64,000 bases of DNA from Bacteroidia bacterium (lineage in GTDB: Bacteria > Bacteroidota > Bacteroidia > Chitinophagales > Chitinophagaceae), in contig JAUHYD010000011.1 in assembly GCA_030426665.1 (NCBI GenBank), positions 1-64,000 on the forward strand, given 5' to 3'. The position numbers and the translations under genes are program-made. How positions within the stretch are numbered: position 1 is the stretch's first letter; every line of letters begins with the position of its first letter. The notes under the pieces are model-generated. The model did not search any database. It had not been told where the DNA came from and worked only from the letters and a program-made list of their open reading frames with translations. Positions 35,880 to 45,215 of this stretch are shown one piece after another.

Positions 35880-37226
35880 TTACTTCTCTGAGTCAGCACC
35901 TTTTGCTACTTGGGTTCCTCCATGCAATTCCCTATGTTTTATCCGTGGCAATATTGACTTACCCAATACCATTTGCAGTATTATTTCTACCAGAAATGAC
36001 CCCAACAAGCATAACACAATAGCTGTCACAATATTGGGGGAATGTTTACTTTCATAAATCATCGTCAGGGTAATGGCTGCCAGATTAGTGATGCAAGCCA
36101 ACAACACAAACACAAACGAAGCCTTTGTTTTCTTAATAACCTTTAGGTGCCCCACATGCGTGATAAAATGCACAATCAGAATAGTTAACGAGCCGATCAC
36201 CGCTATTTCGTTTAGGTTCAGAAATATAGTAAGTAACATAATAATGCCACCGCTTATAAGTAGGCCTTCCCTGCTATGCGCTATGGGTCGCCCGAAGGCT
36301 TTTGGTAGTTGACCATTCTTTGCGAGTTGGTAAGTAATATTGGTAACGGCATACAGGCTGGCATTGATGGCAGATGCGGTTGCTATAAGTGCAGTTATTG
36401 CAACCACCTTAAATCCCGCCGAACCCATTACAGGACGGGCAGCCTCAGCCAAAGCATAGTCTTTCGCCTCCACTATTGTTTGTACTGGAAGGTTCCCGAA
36501 CATCACAATTGCAATCAGTACGTAAAGCCCCATTGTAATAAGGATTGCTGCTATAATGGCTCTTGGCAACGTGCGCTTAACGTCGTCCATATCTTCCGCA
36601 GCGTTAGTCACAACTCTAAAGCCTTCATAAGCAAAGAATGTAATCGCCAGAGCGTAAAAGATGTTACCGGAAGGTGGAAAATTTGCAATAGACAGTCGCT
36701 CCGGCGATATATAAGCCACACCAACACCAGCAAATAAACATAGCGCACCAAGCTTTATTCCTACTATAATAATTTCAAGACGCCCCATACTCTTCGCGCC
36801 GTTCATATTCACAAGAACGAACAACAAGATGACAGCTGCACCCAACACCGACTTCCAGTACTCCGGAGTACCTGTTGGAAGCATACTCCAGGCATAAGAG
36901 CCAAAAGCCTTACCAACTAAGGCTATCGAGACGGTTGCCGCTATGTACATCATAACACTCATAGCTCCGGTAAAAAGACCGTTGCCATAGCTCTGAGTCA
37001 GATACTCCACGATACCACCCGCCGACGGAAAACATGCACCCAACCTACCAAAAGAATACCCGCTTAGCAAAGCAATAATGCCACTTAGCAAAAAACTAAT
37101 CCAGGTCGCATTGCCGGCTATAGTTCCGGCTTCTCCCAGTAGCGCAAAAATTCCCGCACCTACCATCGCACCAATACCAATAGCTACGGCCGATAGAAAA
37201 GTAACTTTTTTCCCTCCCTTGTGCAT
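35880..37226 (-). CDS. APC-superfamily amino-acid permease
   Basis: A 448-residue inner-membrane protein with about 12 hydrophobic helices. The first helix carries the APC hallmark GIGAMVGAGIFALLG (~17-31), followed by GRLGACFPSAGGIVEYL. FFAYEGFRVVTNAAEDMDD near 215 is the conserved helix 6 region with its acidic follow-up. The substrate is probably an amino acid or amine but cannot be specified. A -7 element TATCTTTG lies at 37273-37266, 40 nt before the start. Confidence 0.92.
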   Translation of the reverse strand: MHKGGKKVTFLSAVAIGIGAMVGAGIFALLGEAGTIAGNATWISFLLSGIIALLSGYSFGRLGACFPSAGGIVEYLTQSYGNGLFTGAMSVMMYIAATVSIALVGKAFGSYAWSMLPTGTPEYWKSVLGAAVILLFVLVNMNGAKSMGRLEIIIVGIKLGALCLFAGVGVAYISPERLSIANFPPSGNIFYALAITFFAYEGFRVVTNAAEDMDDVKRTLPRAIIAAILITMGLYVLIAIVMFGNLPVQTIVEAKDYALAEAARPVMGSAGFKVVAITALIATASAINASLYAVTNITYQLAKNGQLPKAFGRPIAHSREGLLISGGIIMLLTIFLNLNEIAVIGSLTILIVHFITHVGHLKVIKKTKASFVFVLLACITNLAAITLTMIYESKHSPNIVTAIVLCLLGSFLVEIILQMVLGKSILPRIKHRELHGGTQVAKGADSEK

Positions 37227-37468
37227 AACAATCTTCTTTTATCCATTGATTAGTCTCTCCGGTTGCAAAGATAACACAATGGCTACTCGCGTTCCCGACT
37301 GCATTGCCCTTCATAACAGTCATACCTGCTATACTTTAACAAACCTTATTGGTCAGCATTGCCGACAATCACAACATTTGCTGACACAGGTCATGTAAGG
37401 AGGAGTACAGCCACACTACATTCGCTTTACATTATCACGTCATTGCTGACGAAACAAATTGAATTAAA

Positions 37469-38236
37469 ATGAACAAACTAAGCGACAAAGTAGCGATAGT
37501 GACGGGAGCAGGATCAGGATTAGGCAAAGCAATAGCATTGATGTATGCCCAACATGGGTGCAAATTGATTGCTACTGATATTAACAGTGATCGACTGCAT
37601 AAATTATCGGAAGAGATAACAAGCGCAGGCGGCACGGTAAAGACCATTGTCGCAGACATGGCAATAGCACAGGATATTGACAGCATGTTTCAGTTGGCAC
37701 AAAATACTTATGGCACCTTAGACATACTTGTCAACAATGCCGGTATTATGGACAACTTCGACCCTGTGGGTGATGTTGAAGATGCTATGTGGGAGCGGGT
37801 TATGAATATCAATTTGACAGGTCCTTTCAAAGCTATGCGAAGCGCCATAAAAATAATGGAGCAAAAGGGTTCGGGTGTTATCGTCAATATAGCCTCTGTA
37901 GGCGGAGTGGCAGGCGCTAGAGCGGGTGCAGCCTATACTTCCAGCAAACATGCTTTAATAGGCCTTACTAAAAACACTGGCTACATGTATGCGAAAAAAG
38001 GTATCAGATGCAATGTCATTGCACCGGGCGCCATGAACACAAATATCGCAGAAAGTATAGATATGCAGCACCTTTCACCACTTGTCAATGAGCGCATCAT
38101 GCCCGGCATGGCACTCATGTCACGTGCTTCTGAGCCTGTAGAAGTTGCTAATATTGCACTGTTTCTTGCTTCGGAAGATGCCAGTTTTGTAAATGGTGCA
38201 GTTATTGTCGCAGATGGTGGATGGACTGCTTATTAA
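37469..38236 (+). CDS. Short-chain dehydrogenase/reductase
   Basis: A 255-residue classical SDR. The cofactor loop TGAGSGLG is at ~12-19, Asp37 after the second strand suggests NAD(H) preference, NNAG is at ~89-92, and the catalytic Ser143, Tyr156 and Lys160 (YTSSK) are present. GGWTAY at the end is the usual FabG-like tail. The substrate is unknown; relatives oxidise hydroxyacyl groups, sugars or alcohols. It stands alone, divergent from the permease gene across 242 bp. Confidence 0.93.
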   Translation: MNKLSDKVAIVTGAGSGLGKAIALMYAQHGCKLIATDINSDRLHKLSEEITSAGGTVKTIVADMAIAQDIDSMFQLAQNTYGTLDILVNNAGIMDNFDPVGDVEDAMWERVMNINLTGPFKAMRSAIKIMEQKGSGVIVNIASVGGVAGARAGAAYTSSKHALIGLTKNTGYMYAKKGIRCNVIAPGAMNTNIAESIDMQHLSPLVNERIMPGMALMSRASEPVEVANIALFLASEDASFVNGAVIVADGGWTAY

Positions 38237-38274
38237 GGAAAAGTGATACAATGGAAATGGTGACTGGCTCACCT

Positions 38275-38956
38275 CTATTTCACCTGTACTACAACTTTAT
38301 CTGTTATAGAAAGTGAAATTGTTCCGGACCCGGCTCCATCTTCCTGTTGTAGTGGAATATCCTTTCCTCTAACCAGGAGTATTGTGTATTTTCCCGGGTA
38401 GAAATTGCGTGTCTCTGAGTAGTCCAGTTGTACATTCCTTGCCTGCAAATTCCGCTGACGTTCCGCTCCATAACCCAGTTGAGTCTGAGTTTCTGTTCAT
38501 CGACATCGCCACATATTCGCCCGCCCCAATACCGGCACCCAGAAATGACAACTTCATAGTATCAGAAACAGATAACACAGAATCTACCACAATTGAAATA
38601 TCCTCAATCGACGACCTGTCAACTGTATTAACTATTTCTGAATTGTCGGTTTTCTTAAGACGGAAAGTGACAGAATTTGTATCATAGATAACCCACGATA
38701 AATAATCGTCGTTAGTGCCGTAGGGAGCTACGTACGCTAGTCCATTAGCTGTTAACGTAGTTCGGTCAGTGAAAGAAACTGAACGCCCATTTATCTGAAC
38801 ACTGGCAGAAACTATTGCACGGTTGTCCGGCTTGATATAATTTACTTGATAATATTGGTCAACAACCCGCTCAACAACGGTCTTTTGGCATCCAACTACC
38901 ATAATAACAGTAGCAACCAACAATAGCAATACTCCGGACTTTAATTTGATATTAAT
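38275..38956 (-). pseudogene. Decayed paralogue of the neighbouring lipoprotein gene (frameshift, lost start codon)
   Basis: The frame aligns along its whole length with the intact lipoprotein at 39070-39750 (DQYYQVNY, DRTTLTANGL, DTNSVTFRLKKTDNS, SSIEDISIVVDS). Two lesions are visible. First, the paralogue's two ATG codons are ATT (38954-38956) and TTA here, leaving only TTG codons near 38929 as starts. Second, the reading frame shifts near 38439-38441 in a CAAGG stretch, probably by one extra base. Past that point the open frame ends early at 38369. The other frame restores the homologous tail: DYSETRNFYPGKYTILLV, then KDIPLQQEDGAGSG, ending at 38275. A TATATTTG upstream (38968-38961) is also conserved with the paralogue. 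Confidence 0.8.
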
Positions 38957-39069
38957 TTACCAAATATATACATCAACGAAAATAATGCCGCTGCTATTTA
39001 GATAATATTAACAGGCAACAAATAACATAGATGACAACAAGGCTTGTACTACTGTTATTGAATAATTCA

Positions 39070-39750
39070 CTAACGCACCTCAACCGTCATTTTGTCGGTA
39101 ATCGTAACGGCTATATCTCCAACACCTGCACCATCTTTTTGCTGCAATGGAATGTTCTTGCTTCTGCTTACGGTAACCAGGTACTTTCCGGGGTGAAAGT
39201 CACGCGTCCTTAAGTAATCAAATTCATAGTCATTGCCAGTAAAATAAGCGGACATTCCATCCGTTATACCCGTAGAATCAACTATTTTAAACATCGATAC
39301 AAACCCCGACTCTCCTATGCTGATCGGCGCACCAAGAGTTGACAAACGCATTGTATCACTGGTATACAACACCGTATCCATCACTAAAGTCAAATCTTCA
39401 ATCGATGATTTGGACACCGTATTTTCGACAACTGAATTGTCAGTCCGCATCAGTCGGAAGGCAACAGAATTTGTATCAGACATCCCCCACGAAAAACTAT
39501 TTGTCGCGCTGCTGTACGGTGTATTTTCAACAAGGCCATTTGCGGTCAACAATGTACGGTCTTCGAAGGTAACTGCGCGACCCTGGTATTGAATTTTTGC
39601 AGTTGCAAATACCTGACTATCCGATTTCAAAAAGTTCACCTCATAGTATTGGTCCATACCGCCATCGATACTTGCCTTTTTACAACCTCCTATCACTAAG
39701 GCAGCCATAACGAACAAAAACAAAACCTGATTTTTCATCTTAATATTCAT
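39070..39750 (-). CDS. Small lipoprotein of unknown function
   Basis: 226 residues from ATG 39750, or 222 from ATG 39738, which gives a cleaner signal (MKNQVLFLFVMAALVIGGC, lipobox Cys). The mature part is a beta-rich domain of ~200 residues (DQYYEVNFLKSD, GRAVTFEDRTLLTANGL, TNSVAFRLMRTDNS, FHPGKYLVTVSRSKNIPLQ). I do not recognise the family. A TATATTTG -7 element lies at 39762-39755, 4 nt before the first ATG. It is followed downstream by a decayed copy of itself, so the pair arose by tandem duplication. It lies 159 bp downstream of the three-gene envelope operon on the same strand. Confidence 0.8.
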   Translation of the reverse strand: MNIKMKNQVLFLFVMAALVIGGCKKASIDGGMDQYYEVNFLKSDSQVFATAKIQYQGRAVTFEDRTLLTANGLVENTPYSSATNSFSWGMSDTNSVAFRLMRTDNSVVENTVSKSSIEDLTLVMDTVLYTSDTMRLSTLGAPISIGESGFVSMFKIVDSTGITDGMSAYFTGNDYEFDYLRTRDFHPGKYLVTVSRSKNIPLQQKDGAGVGDIAVTITDKMTVEVR

Positions 39751-39909
39751 AAACCAAATATAAACATCATTGCGTTTAATTTCACCGTTATTCTGATTAT
39801 TTTTAAAATTTCGTCAAAGGAACTAAAGGCTAAATAAAATGCAAAAACGAACAATCAAAGCATTAAACTACAAATAACTCCCTTAATCCCACAATAGTGA
39901 ACATCGTTA

Positions 39910-41388
39910 CTAAAAACGAATAGCAACACCTGTGGCGAGCCCGATGTTATACAACCTCGTCGCAATTTGTTTGCTATTGAAAGTAGAAAGGTTATAATAA
40001 ACGGTAGGTACAACTTTAAATTCGGCAAGATAGCCGAGACGAAGGTTTAGCCCAAGACCAGCCTTCAAACCCAGAAAATCGGGTCGGATGCCACTAGCCC
40101 TCATATCTTTGGCATTCCTGATGCGGTCCACCCCATCATCATAGCTGCGACCATCACCCATTTCTCTGATAAAGGAATAGTAAACACCCGATTCAAAAAC
40201 AGGATTAAACAACCGTTTGTATCCGCTATAGTTGTACCCAATGCCTATTCCATCTCTGAATATTCTGTATTTGTGCGCCACCATAGAACCCGGCTCTGAA
40301 AGACCTGTTTGCCAATCAATTGCATTGTCGCTACTAAACCCAAAAGAGGATTTATACAACTCTATAAAAACCGTATTAGTAGAACGGAAAGTCATACCTA
40401 CCTGCATATTCCACATAAACCCATAAGTCGGACGCTCATTCAACTGCCTGTTTTCCACCTCTTGCCTTTCCGAAAACTGTGGCGCATTGATATTGATTGC
40501 CCTGAAACTCACACAGGGCGCATAGTTCATACTTAAATATCCGAATCTGATACTTCCACTCTCTGCTATTCTCCTATCGATTCTGTAATCTTTTCTAAAG
40601 GCATGTCTTTGTACATGCTTTGTAATACTTTTAGTTGATGTTCCTTCAGTTTTTTTCTCATCGGCACTACTTTCTGATTTCGTTCTAATACGTCCTTTTC
40701 TTTTATCATCCGTATTGACTGTCGATCCACCTGTATCAGTACCGTTTCCTGCATCGCTCGTGGCACTTACCTCCCCATTCGCATCCGCATCTCTTTCAAG
40801 TTTTGTCGCCCCAGCATCAAGGATTTTATTGTCGCTCAGAAACTGAGCCCACTCCCCACCCTTAGACACATATACATAGCCATCTTTAATCTCTAATAAG
40901 TCTTTATCCGCAAAAAAAGACTTCCCGTCTACTACCAATACATCAATATCATCCAAAACAACAAAGTTGGAAAACTTAACACCAAATTTATTAGCTTTTG
41001 TCTCTGTAGCATACACTACATTAGTGATTGTCTTTGTGAGAATACGAGAATTATCATTTCTGAAACTAACTGTAATTTTATACTCCACCGTTCTATACAA
41101 TGGCAGATGATTACTTGCTGCGAGCTTTGAATCAGTACACTTAGAATAAATTTTCTGATTATAGGAGTAACCCTTTAATACTGGGGAGTGCTTCCCATTC
41201 TCCTTTGTATATCCAAAGCTTACGCTGTCATAATGCTCCCAGTTCAAATCTTTGTAAACGGGCAACTTCTCACGAACTGTTTTATCTTGATTTTCCTTCG
41301 AATCGACAGACTTATTCTCCGATTGTCCGATTGCGGCTGAGCAAGCTCCAACCAATAACACAATAGTGAGTAAGACAATATTTTTCAT
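39910..41388 (-). CDS. Envelope protein with C-terminal outer-membrane barrel, unknown function
   Basis: 492 residues. Residues 1-22 are a signal region (MKNIVLLTIVLLVGACSAAIGQ), cleavable after IGQ or read as a lipobox at Cys16; the barrel favours signal peptidase I. Residues ~25-190 form a globular domain (LNWEHYDSVSFGYTKENGKH, VLDDIDVLVVDGKSFF). Residues ~195-275 are low-complexity and charged (Asp/Gly/Ser/Lys/Arg), probably disordered. Residues ~280-492 have porin-like strands (SIRFGYLSMNYAPCVSFRA, TVFIELYKSSFGF) and end in TGVAIRF, with the terminal Phe of barrel proteins. No family recognised. It is last gene of a tight operon, 6 bp after the preceding gene. Confidence 0.78.
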   Translation of the reverse strand: MKNIVLLTIVLLVGACSAAIGQSENKSVDSKENQDKTVREKLPVYKDLNWEHYDSVSFGYTKENGKHSPVLKGYSYNQKIYSKCTDSKLAASNHLPLYRTVEYKITVSFRNDNSRILTKTITNVVYATETKANKFGVKFSNFVVLDDIDVLVVDGKSFFADKDLLEIKDGYVYVSKGGEWAQFLSDNKILDAGATKLERDADANGEVSATSDAGNGTDTGGSTVNTDDKRKGRIRTKSESSADEKKTEGTSTKSITKHVQRHAFRKDYRIDRRIAESGSIRFGYLSMNYAPCVSFRAININAPQFSERQEVENRQLNERPTYGFMWNMQVGMTFRSTNTVFIELYKSSFGFSSDNAIDWQTGLSEPGSMVAHKYRIFRDGIGIGYNYSGYKRLFNPVFESGVYYSFIREMGDGRSYDDGVDRIRNAKDMRASGIRPDFLGLKAGLGLNLRLGYLAEFKVVPTVYYNLSTFNSKQIATRLYNIGLATGVAIRF

Positions 41389-41394
41389 GCGCTG

Positions 41395-43890
41395 TTATTT
41401 TCTGAAAACTAAATTATAGGCATACCCAAGCTGCACCTGAGGAAAGAATGTATTTGCATCGCCGTGCTGTTTAAAGTAGCGCGCCCGTAAAAACATTTTT
41501 GAGTGATTGGCTCGTGATGTCTCTATTCGCAAAAAGAGCTCATACATATGATAGTAGCCTGCACTTGACTCTATCGGCAGCACATCAGGATTAGACTTTG
41601 CATAGCTCATTATTGGCTTGAAATTATTATTGGAATAGAAGCGCGCCCTGTTGAACTGATAAGTCAGAACAAGACCAATTCTACGTTCGGCAAAAAACTC
41701 CATACTTATTTTGGGTTGCCAGGTAAAACTATGTGCATCCAGAGAGTAGGCAAGCCCCGGCGTATCTACTACCCCATCTGTCACTGTCCTGAGGCTATCT
41801 TCCAACGGCGTATGTCCGTATCTCAAACCAAGATTAAAAAACACCGTGAATTTTCCGTCTGGATAATCAAACAATCCGACATTAAGATCTGTTCCTAAAG
41901 AGGCATTTTCATATTGCCTCAAATCAAGAGTAGTTGCATAAGAAGGTGAAACAATCTTACCATTGACCACCTTATCACTATTTCGCAACATCAACCTCTT
42001 TTCCTTTTGTTCTATTTTTGTAATTGCGCCAAATACTGAAATATTATCAAAAAAACCATAATCGCATCGTTTCCCGGGTACCTGTAACCGGAAATTGTTT
42101 ACATTAAACCGTCGGGACACATCAATCTGCACCAGCCCATTCGGATTGCCTTCCTTTAACCCGGCAAAGTCAGTAAATATCTTTGAATCGAACAGGTTGA
42201 CAACTCTTTCCTTTCTTAATGTAAGATATGGCGTAGAAGCCGGTACGACATTGTTAATCTCAGTATCTCCCGGACTATAATCTCTGGTAAACAGCGATAA
42301 AAAGTTATCATAGTTGCCTATTGCATCGCTGAGCATTATATGCCGACTACTTCCTTCGGCCCCCTGAGACTTTCTGATAAACAAATGTGTAGTATTGAAG
42401 TTTTTATAGTTATTGATAGACGACATACCTATAGCATAGATATTTTCGTAAATATCATTCCCATGTCCATTATTCACCCATACTTGTATACGCTCCAGAT
42501 ACCCCTTTTCAAATTGAAGGCTTATCTTGTCAATTTTGAAGATATTGTCTTCTGACAATAGTTTTTGAGCCTCACGAAATTTCTGCTTTTCCGAAAAATA
42601 ACGCTCAACTATTTCTTCTTCCGTTTTGGAAAAAATAACATTTGCTGTTTTAGCATTACTATTAAAACCTTCATTTGAAACAAAACGATCGGCTTTGAAT
42701 TTCTCAAGAAATAAAGGCAACTTAGTATTCTTATTGTCTTCTTCAGCTTTCTGTTTTACAATTGCACTTTTTTTGTTTACTTCTTCCTGATATTTCATTA
42801 TCTGGGATTCAATAGTACCAATTTCAGTTTCAAGACTTTTTCTTTCAGCATCAAGTTTTGCTTTTACTTTCGTTAAAGTCAAAATTTCACTTATTCTTTT
42901 TTTAATTCTCGCTAGTTCCACTAAATCTAATTCTCGGGTTGCCTTAATCTTAGTCAAACTATCAGCATCGAAATTGGTTATATCATTTGTGTCGATAAAC
43001 ACAGAATCTGAAGCTATCTTCTTTTGAAGTGAATCTTGGTACTTGTTTATTGAAACAATAACGCTATCATCACTATTCCCCGGTATTCCGAATTCTGAAC
43101 CAACTTCTTCAATACTAACTTCAGTAGCCTTTAATTTCTTGATCAAATCATTCCTCACAACATCTTTATTTATTTTTGCCTTCTTTTCAATTTCCAAGTG
43201 ATCTTCTGCTGTTTTCAAAGTTTCCTTTGCGATACCTAAATCCGTAACCTCGGAACCTTTCTTGCTTTCAATTATTGATGCAATCTCTTTTTTCAATACA
43301 ACAAGCAAAACCTGTTCAGATATAAAGTTCTCCTCCACCGTGTCAAGGTGGTGCTCCCTTTTTAATGTAGACTTCTTGTACTCCTTATTATCATTATCCG
43401 TTCCAAATACCATAGTCCATCCCTTAAGCTGAAGGATACCGCTATTAACTATATCGTCTTCATTGCCTATGGGCAGGGTGTACAACCATGTAAACACCGA
43501 CTGCAGCGCAAGCCCAGACAATGGCTCCGCAGAAGGCAACTTCTTCTTCAACTCCTCGAAAAAACGAATATTAAAATATTCAAAACTAAGTGGGTCATTT
43601 AGTACGAGCAATTCCTCTTTTTTTTCTTTACCATCTTTACTCTCATTATCCTCATCAGTTTTGTCCTTACCCTCTGCTTTTACCAGAAAAAGCGTGTATT
43701 TTTTCTCTTTATGGTCATAGGTTGCCATTAATTTACACGTAAGCCCCCCATCACTATCTGCATACTTCAGAAAGAAATCAGCCTGCCTTTTATAGGTGGC
43801 TTCTATATCTGACTTGCCAGCCACTTGCGCACTGCTGCTACCGACGATAGTGGTCAGAAAAACTAATACTAAAAGTACAATATGTCTCAT
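41395..43890 (-). CDS. Large coiled-coil plus outer-membrane barrel protein, unknown function
   Basis: 831 residues. Residues 1-22 are a signal peptide (MRHIVLLVLVFLTTIVGSSSAQ). Residues ~25-200 are globular with a Lys/Glu/Asp-rich insert (~74-93). Residues ~200-400 are a long charged coiled coil (ESKKGSEVTDLGIAKETLK, KVKAKLDAERKSLETEIG). Residues ~400-610 form a second globular part. Residues ~620-831 look like beta strands of an outer-membrane barrel (FTVFFNLGLRYGHTP, RIGLVLTYQFNRARFY, QVQLGYAYNLVFRK). I recognise no family. The coiled coil placed in the periplasm ahead of a barrel could span to peptidoglycan or a partner; that is inference. It is the middle gene of the operon, 7 bp after the lipoprotein. 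Confidence 0.78.
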   Translation of the reverse strand: MRHIVLLVLVFLTTIVGSSSAQVAGKSDIEATYKRQADFFLKYADSDGGLTCKLMATYDHKEKKYTLFLVKAEGKDKTDEDNESKDGKEKKEELLVLNDPLSFEYFNIRFFEELKKKLPSAEPLSGLALQSVFTWLYTLPIGNEDDIVNSGILQLKGWTMVFGTDNDNKEYKKSTLKREHHLDTVEENFISEQVLLVVLKKEIASIIESKKGSEVTDLGIAKETLKTAEDHLEIEKKAKINKDVVRNDLIKKLKATEVSIEEVGSEFGIPGNSDDSVIVSINKYQDSLQKKIASDSVFIDTNDITNFDADSLTKIKATRELDLVELARIKKRISEILTLTKVKAKLDAERKSLETEIGTIESQIMKYQEEVNKKSAIVKQKAEEDNKNTKLPLFLEKFKADRFVSNEGFNSNAKTANVIFSKTEEEIVERYFSEKQKFREAQKLLSEDNIFKIDKISLQFEKGYLERIQVWVNNGHGNDIYENIYAIGMSSINNYKNFNTTHLFIRKSQGAEGSSRHIMLSDAIGNYDNFLSLFTRDYSPGDTEINNVVPASTPYLTLRKERVVNLFDSKIFTDFAGLKEGNPNGLVQIDVSRRFNVNNFRLQVPGKRCDYGFFDNISVFGAITKIEQKEKRLMLRNSDKVVNGKIVSPSYATTLDLRQYENASLGTDLNVGLFDYPDGKFTVFFNLGLRYGHTPLEDSLRTVTDGVVDTPGLAYSLDAHSFTWQPKISMEFFAERRIGLVLTYQFNRARFYSNNNFKPIMSYAKSNPDVLPIESSAGYYHMYELFLRIETSRANHSKMFLRARYFKQHGDANTFFPQVQLGYAYNLVFRK

Positions 43891-43897
43891 CTGTGAG

Positions 43898-44710
43898 TTA
43901 TTTTTTGAGCTTAAGGCTAATATGGTCTACGTTATCGCTCAATGGGTGGGTCAATGACAGGTTACAGTGCATTCTATTTCCGTCAAAGTTTGTCGGAACT
44001 AAGGAATCATTGGCATTTGTGACGGAGTCAGAAAATACTTGTGCTCCTACCTTTCCATCCAGATATTGCAGCCCCGAAAAACTACCTTCAACAGAAAAGT
44101 TACCTTCTATATCATACTGAGCAGTATCGGCTGCCTTTATGTGGAAAGTTGCCGAACCATCATACAGGATATACCCTCTTGCCTGAGCAGAATAATGATA
44201 CACTGTATCGGTATAAAACTCCGCCAAAGAGACTGGCAAATCGTACACTCCGGCAAATGGTAGTGACTCCTCACCAAATTTCACAACCCCGACTTTTACA
44301 TTTTTTGCAGACAGGGTTAAATTCTTATTGTAATACGAGAACAGTTTCTTTTTGGTTGTTCCCTTCAAAGCCTCAATCTTCAAAACAGGACTCTGTTTAC
44401 ATTTATCATAGCTACGAAACTCACCGGTAGTTATTTCCAGAAAAATAGATGCTGAGTCTATTTGACTTGTCGTATCCTGATCCTGAACAATATTTACAAC
44501 ATACACATTAATCGTGTCAGCGTCGTTATATTTATCTTGCTCTAATAAAATACTAAACCGCTCGACACCGTTTATCGGTACGGGTATTGTTAGTACTGTG
44601 GGAGGAACCGAAACTGGAGGAAGCTCATTTCTTGTTTTATCACAAGCAGTAAACATAATCGTCCCAACCAGCAACACTTTCAGGAATTTATACTTGGCTA
44701 TATTTATCAT
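43898..44710 (-). CDS. Lipoprotein heading the three-gene envelope operon
   Basis: 270 residues. KFLKVLLVGTIMFTAC is a lipoprotein signal with Cys23. A Pro-rich stretch follows (LPPVSVPPTVLTIPVP), then beta-rich sequence to the end (GVERFSILLEQDK, INVYVVNIVQ, ATFHIKAADTAQYDIEGNF). No family recognised. It is the first gene of the operon (gaps of 7 and 6 bp to the next two), so the three products are made together and probably act together in the outer membrane. A -7 element TAGTTTTG lies at 44735-44728, 17 nt before the ATG, with no matching -33 box. Confidence 0.78.
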   Translation of the reverse strand: MINIAKYKFLKVLLVGTIMFTACDKTRNELPPVSVPPTVLTIPVPINGVERFSILLEQDKYNDADTINVYVVNIVQDQDTTSQIDSASIFLEITTGEFRSYDKCKQSPVLKIEALKGTTKKKLFSYYNKNLTLSAKNVKVGVVKFGEESLPFAGVYDLPVSLAEFYTDTVYHYSAQARGYILYDGSATFHIKAADTAQYDIEGNFSVEGSFSGLQYLDGKVGAQVFSDSVTNANDSLVPTNFDGNRMHCNLSLTHPLSDNVDHISLKLKK

Positions 44711-45215
44711 TGGGTATTAATATTCAACAAAACTATAAATTTATTTATAAAAAACTATTTTTTTTGATACAATATTACCAACTATATTTATAATATATTA
44801 TCAACAAAATACGAATACCTGAACTTTATTATTCAATCCTTATTATATACAGTAAATTATATTGCTGTACTCACCATGATCTGTCTCAATCGACTGCCCT
44901 CACTTTGCTTTGCTTAAAGGCCCGGATACAACTTGGCATACCTAGCATTTCCCGTACCATGTCCGCCAGCTCATTAATTTTCACATGTACAAAATATGGC
45001 ACACCCGGAAAAACATATTTGACAAAGCCCGTCTTGGTGTAGCGCTTAACGGCCTCAGGAACAGTATAGGGTTAGGGATAAACGGAATCAGCTTTTTGTG
45101 ACACCTTCGACACTATCTAAGTAATTAATGGGAACAAACCTAAAAATAGGACACTGCCCCCAAAAAACAAGTCCCACCTTTCGGCAGGACTCATTAAAAA
45201 ACAACCGGCACAATA
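44711..45215. other. Intergenic region with eroded gene remnant
   Basis: About 505 bp between the TonB receptor stop and the start of the envelope operon, both minus. It holds the operon promoter candidate at the left and the helix-turn-helix remnant at 44886-45071. The right-hand 140 bp hold no supported gene or terminator. Confidence 0.5.
44886..45071 (-). pseudogene. Remnant of a helix-turn-helix (excisionase-like) gene
   Basis: An open stretch of 61 codons without a start codon, bounded by stops. It reads YTVPEAVKRYTKTGFVKYV, then VPYFVHVKINELADMVREML, and ends in a short basic tail. The VPEAVKRY ... GFVKYV ... INELADM pattern resembles HTH_17/excisionase-type domains found in Bacteroidota mobile elements, with the recognition-helix segment apparently deleted between KRY and TKTG. 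The same frame continues upstream past a stop (VSKVSQKADSVYP), as expected for a decaying gene. No transposase or attachment site is left beside it. Confidence 0.45.
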
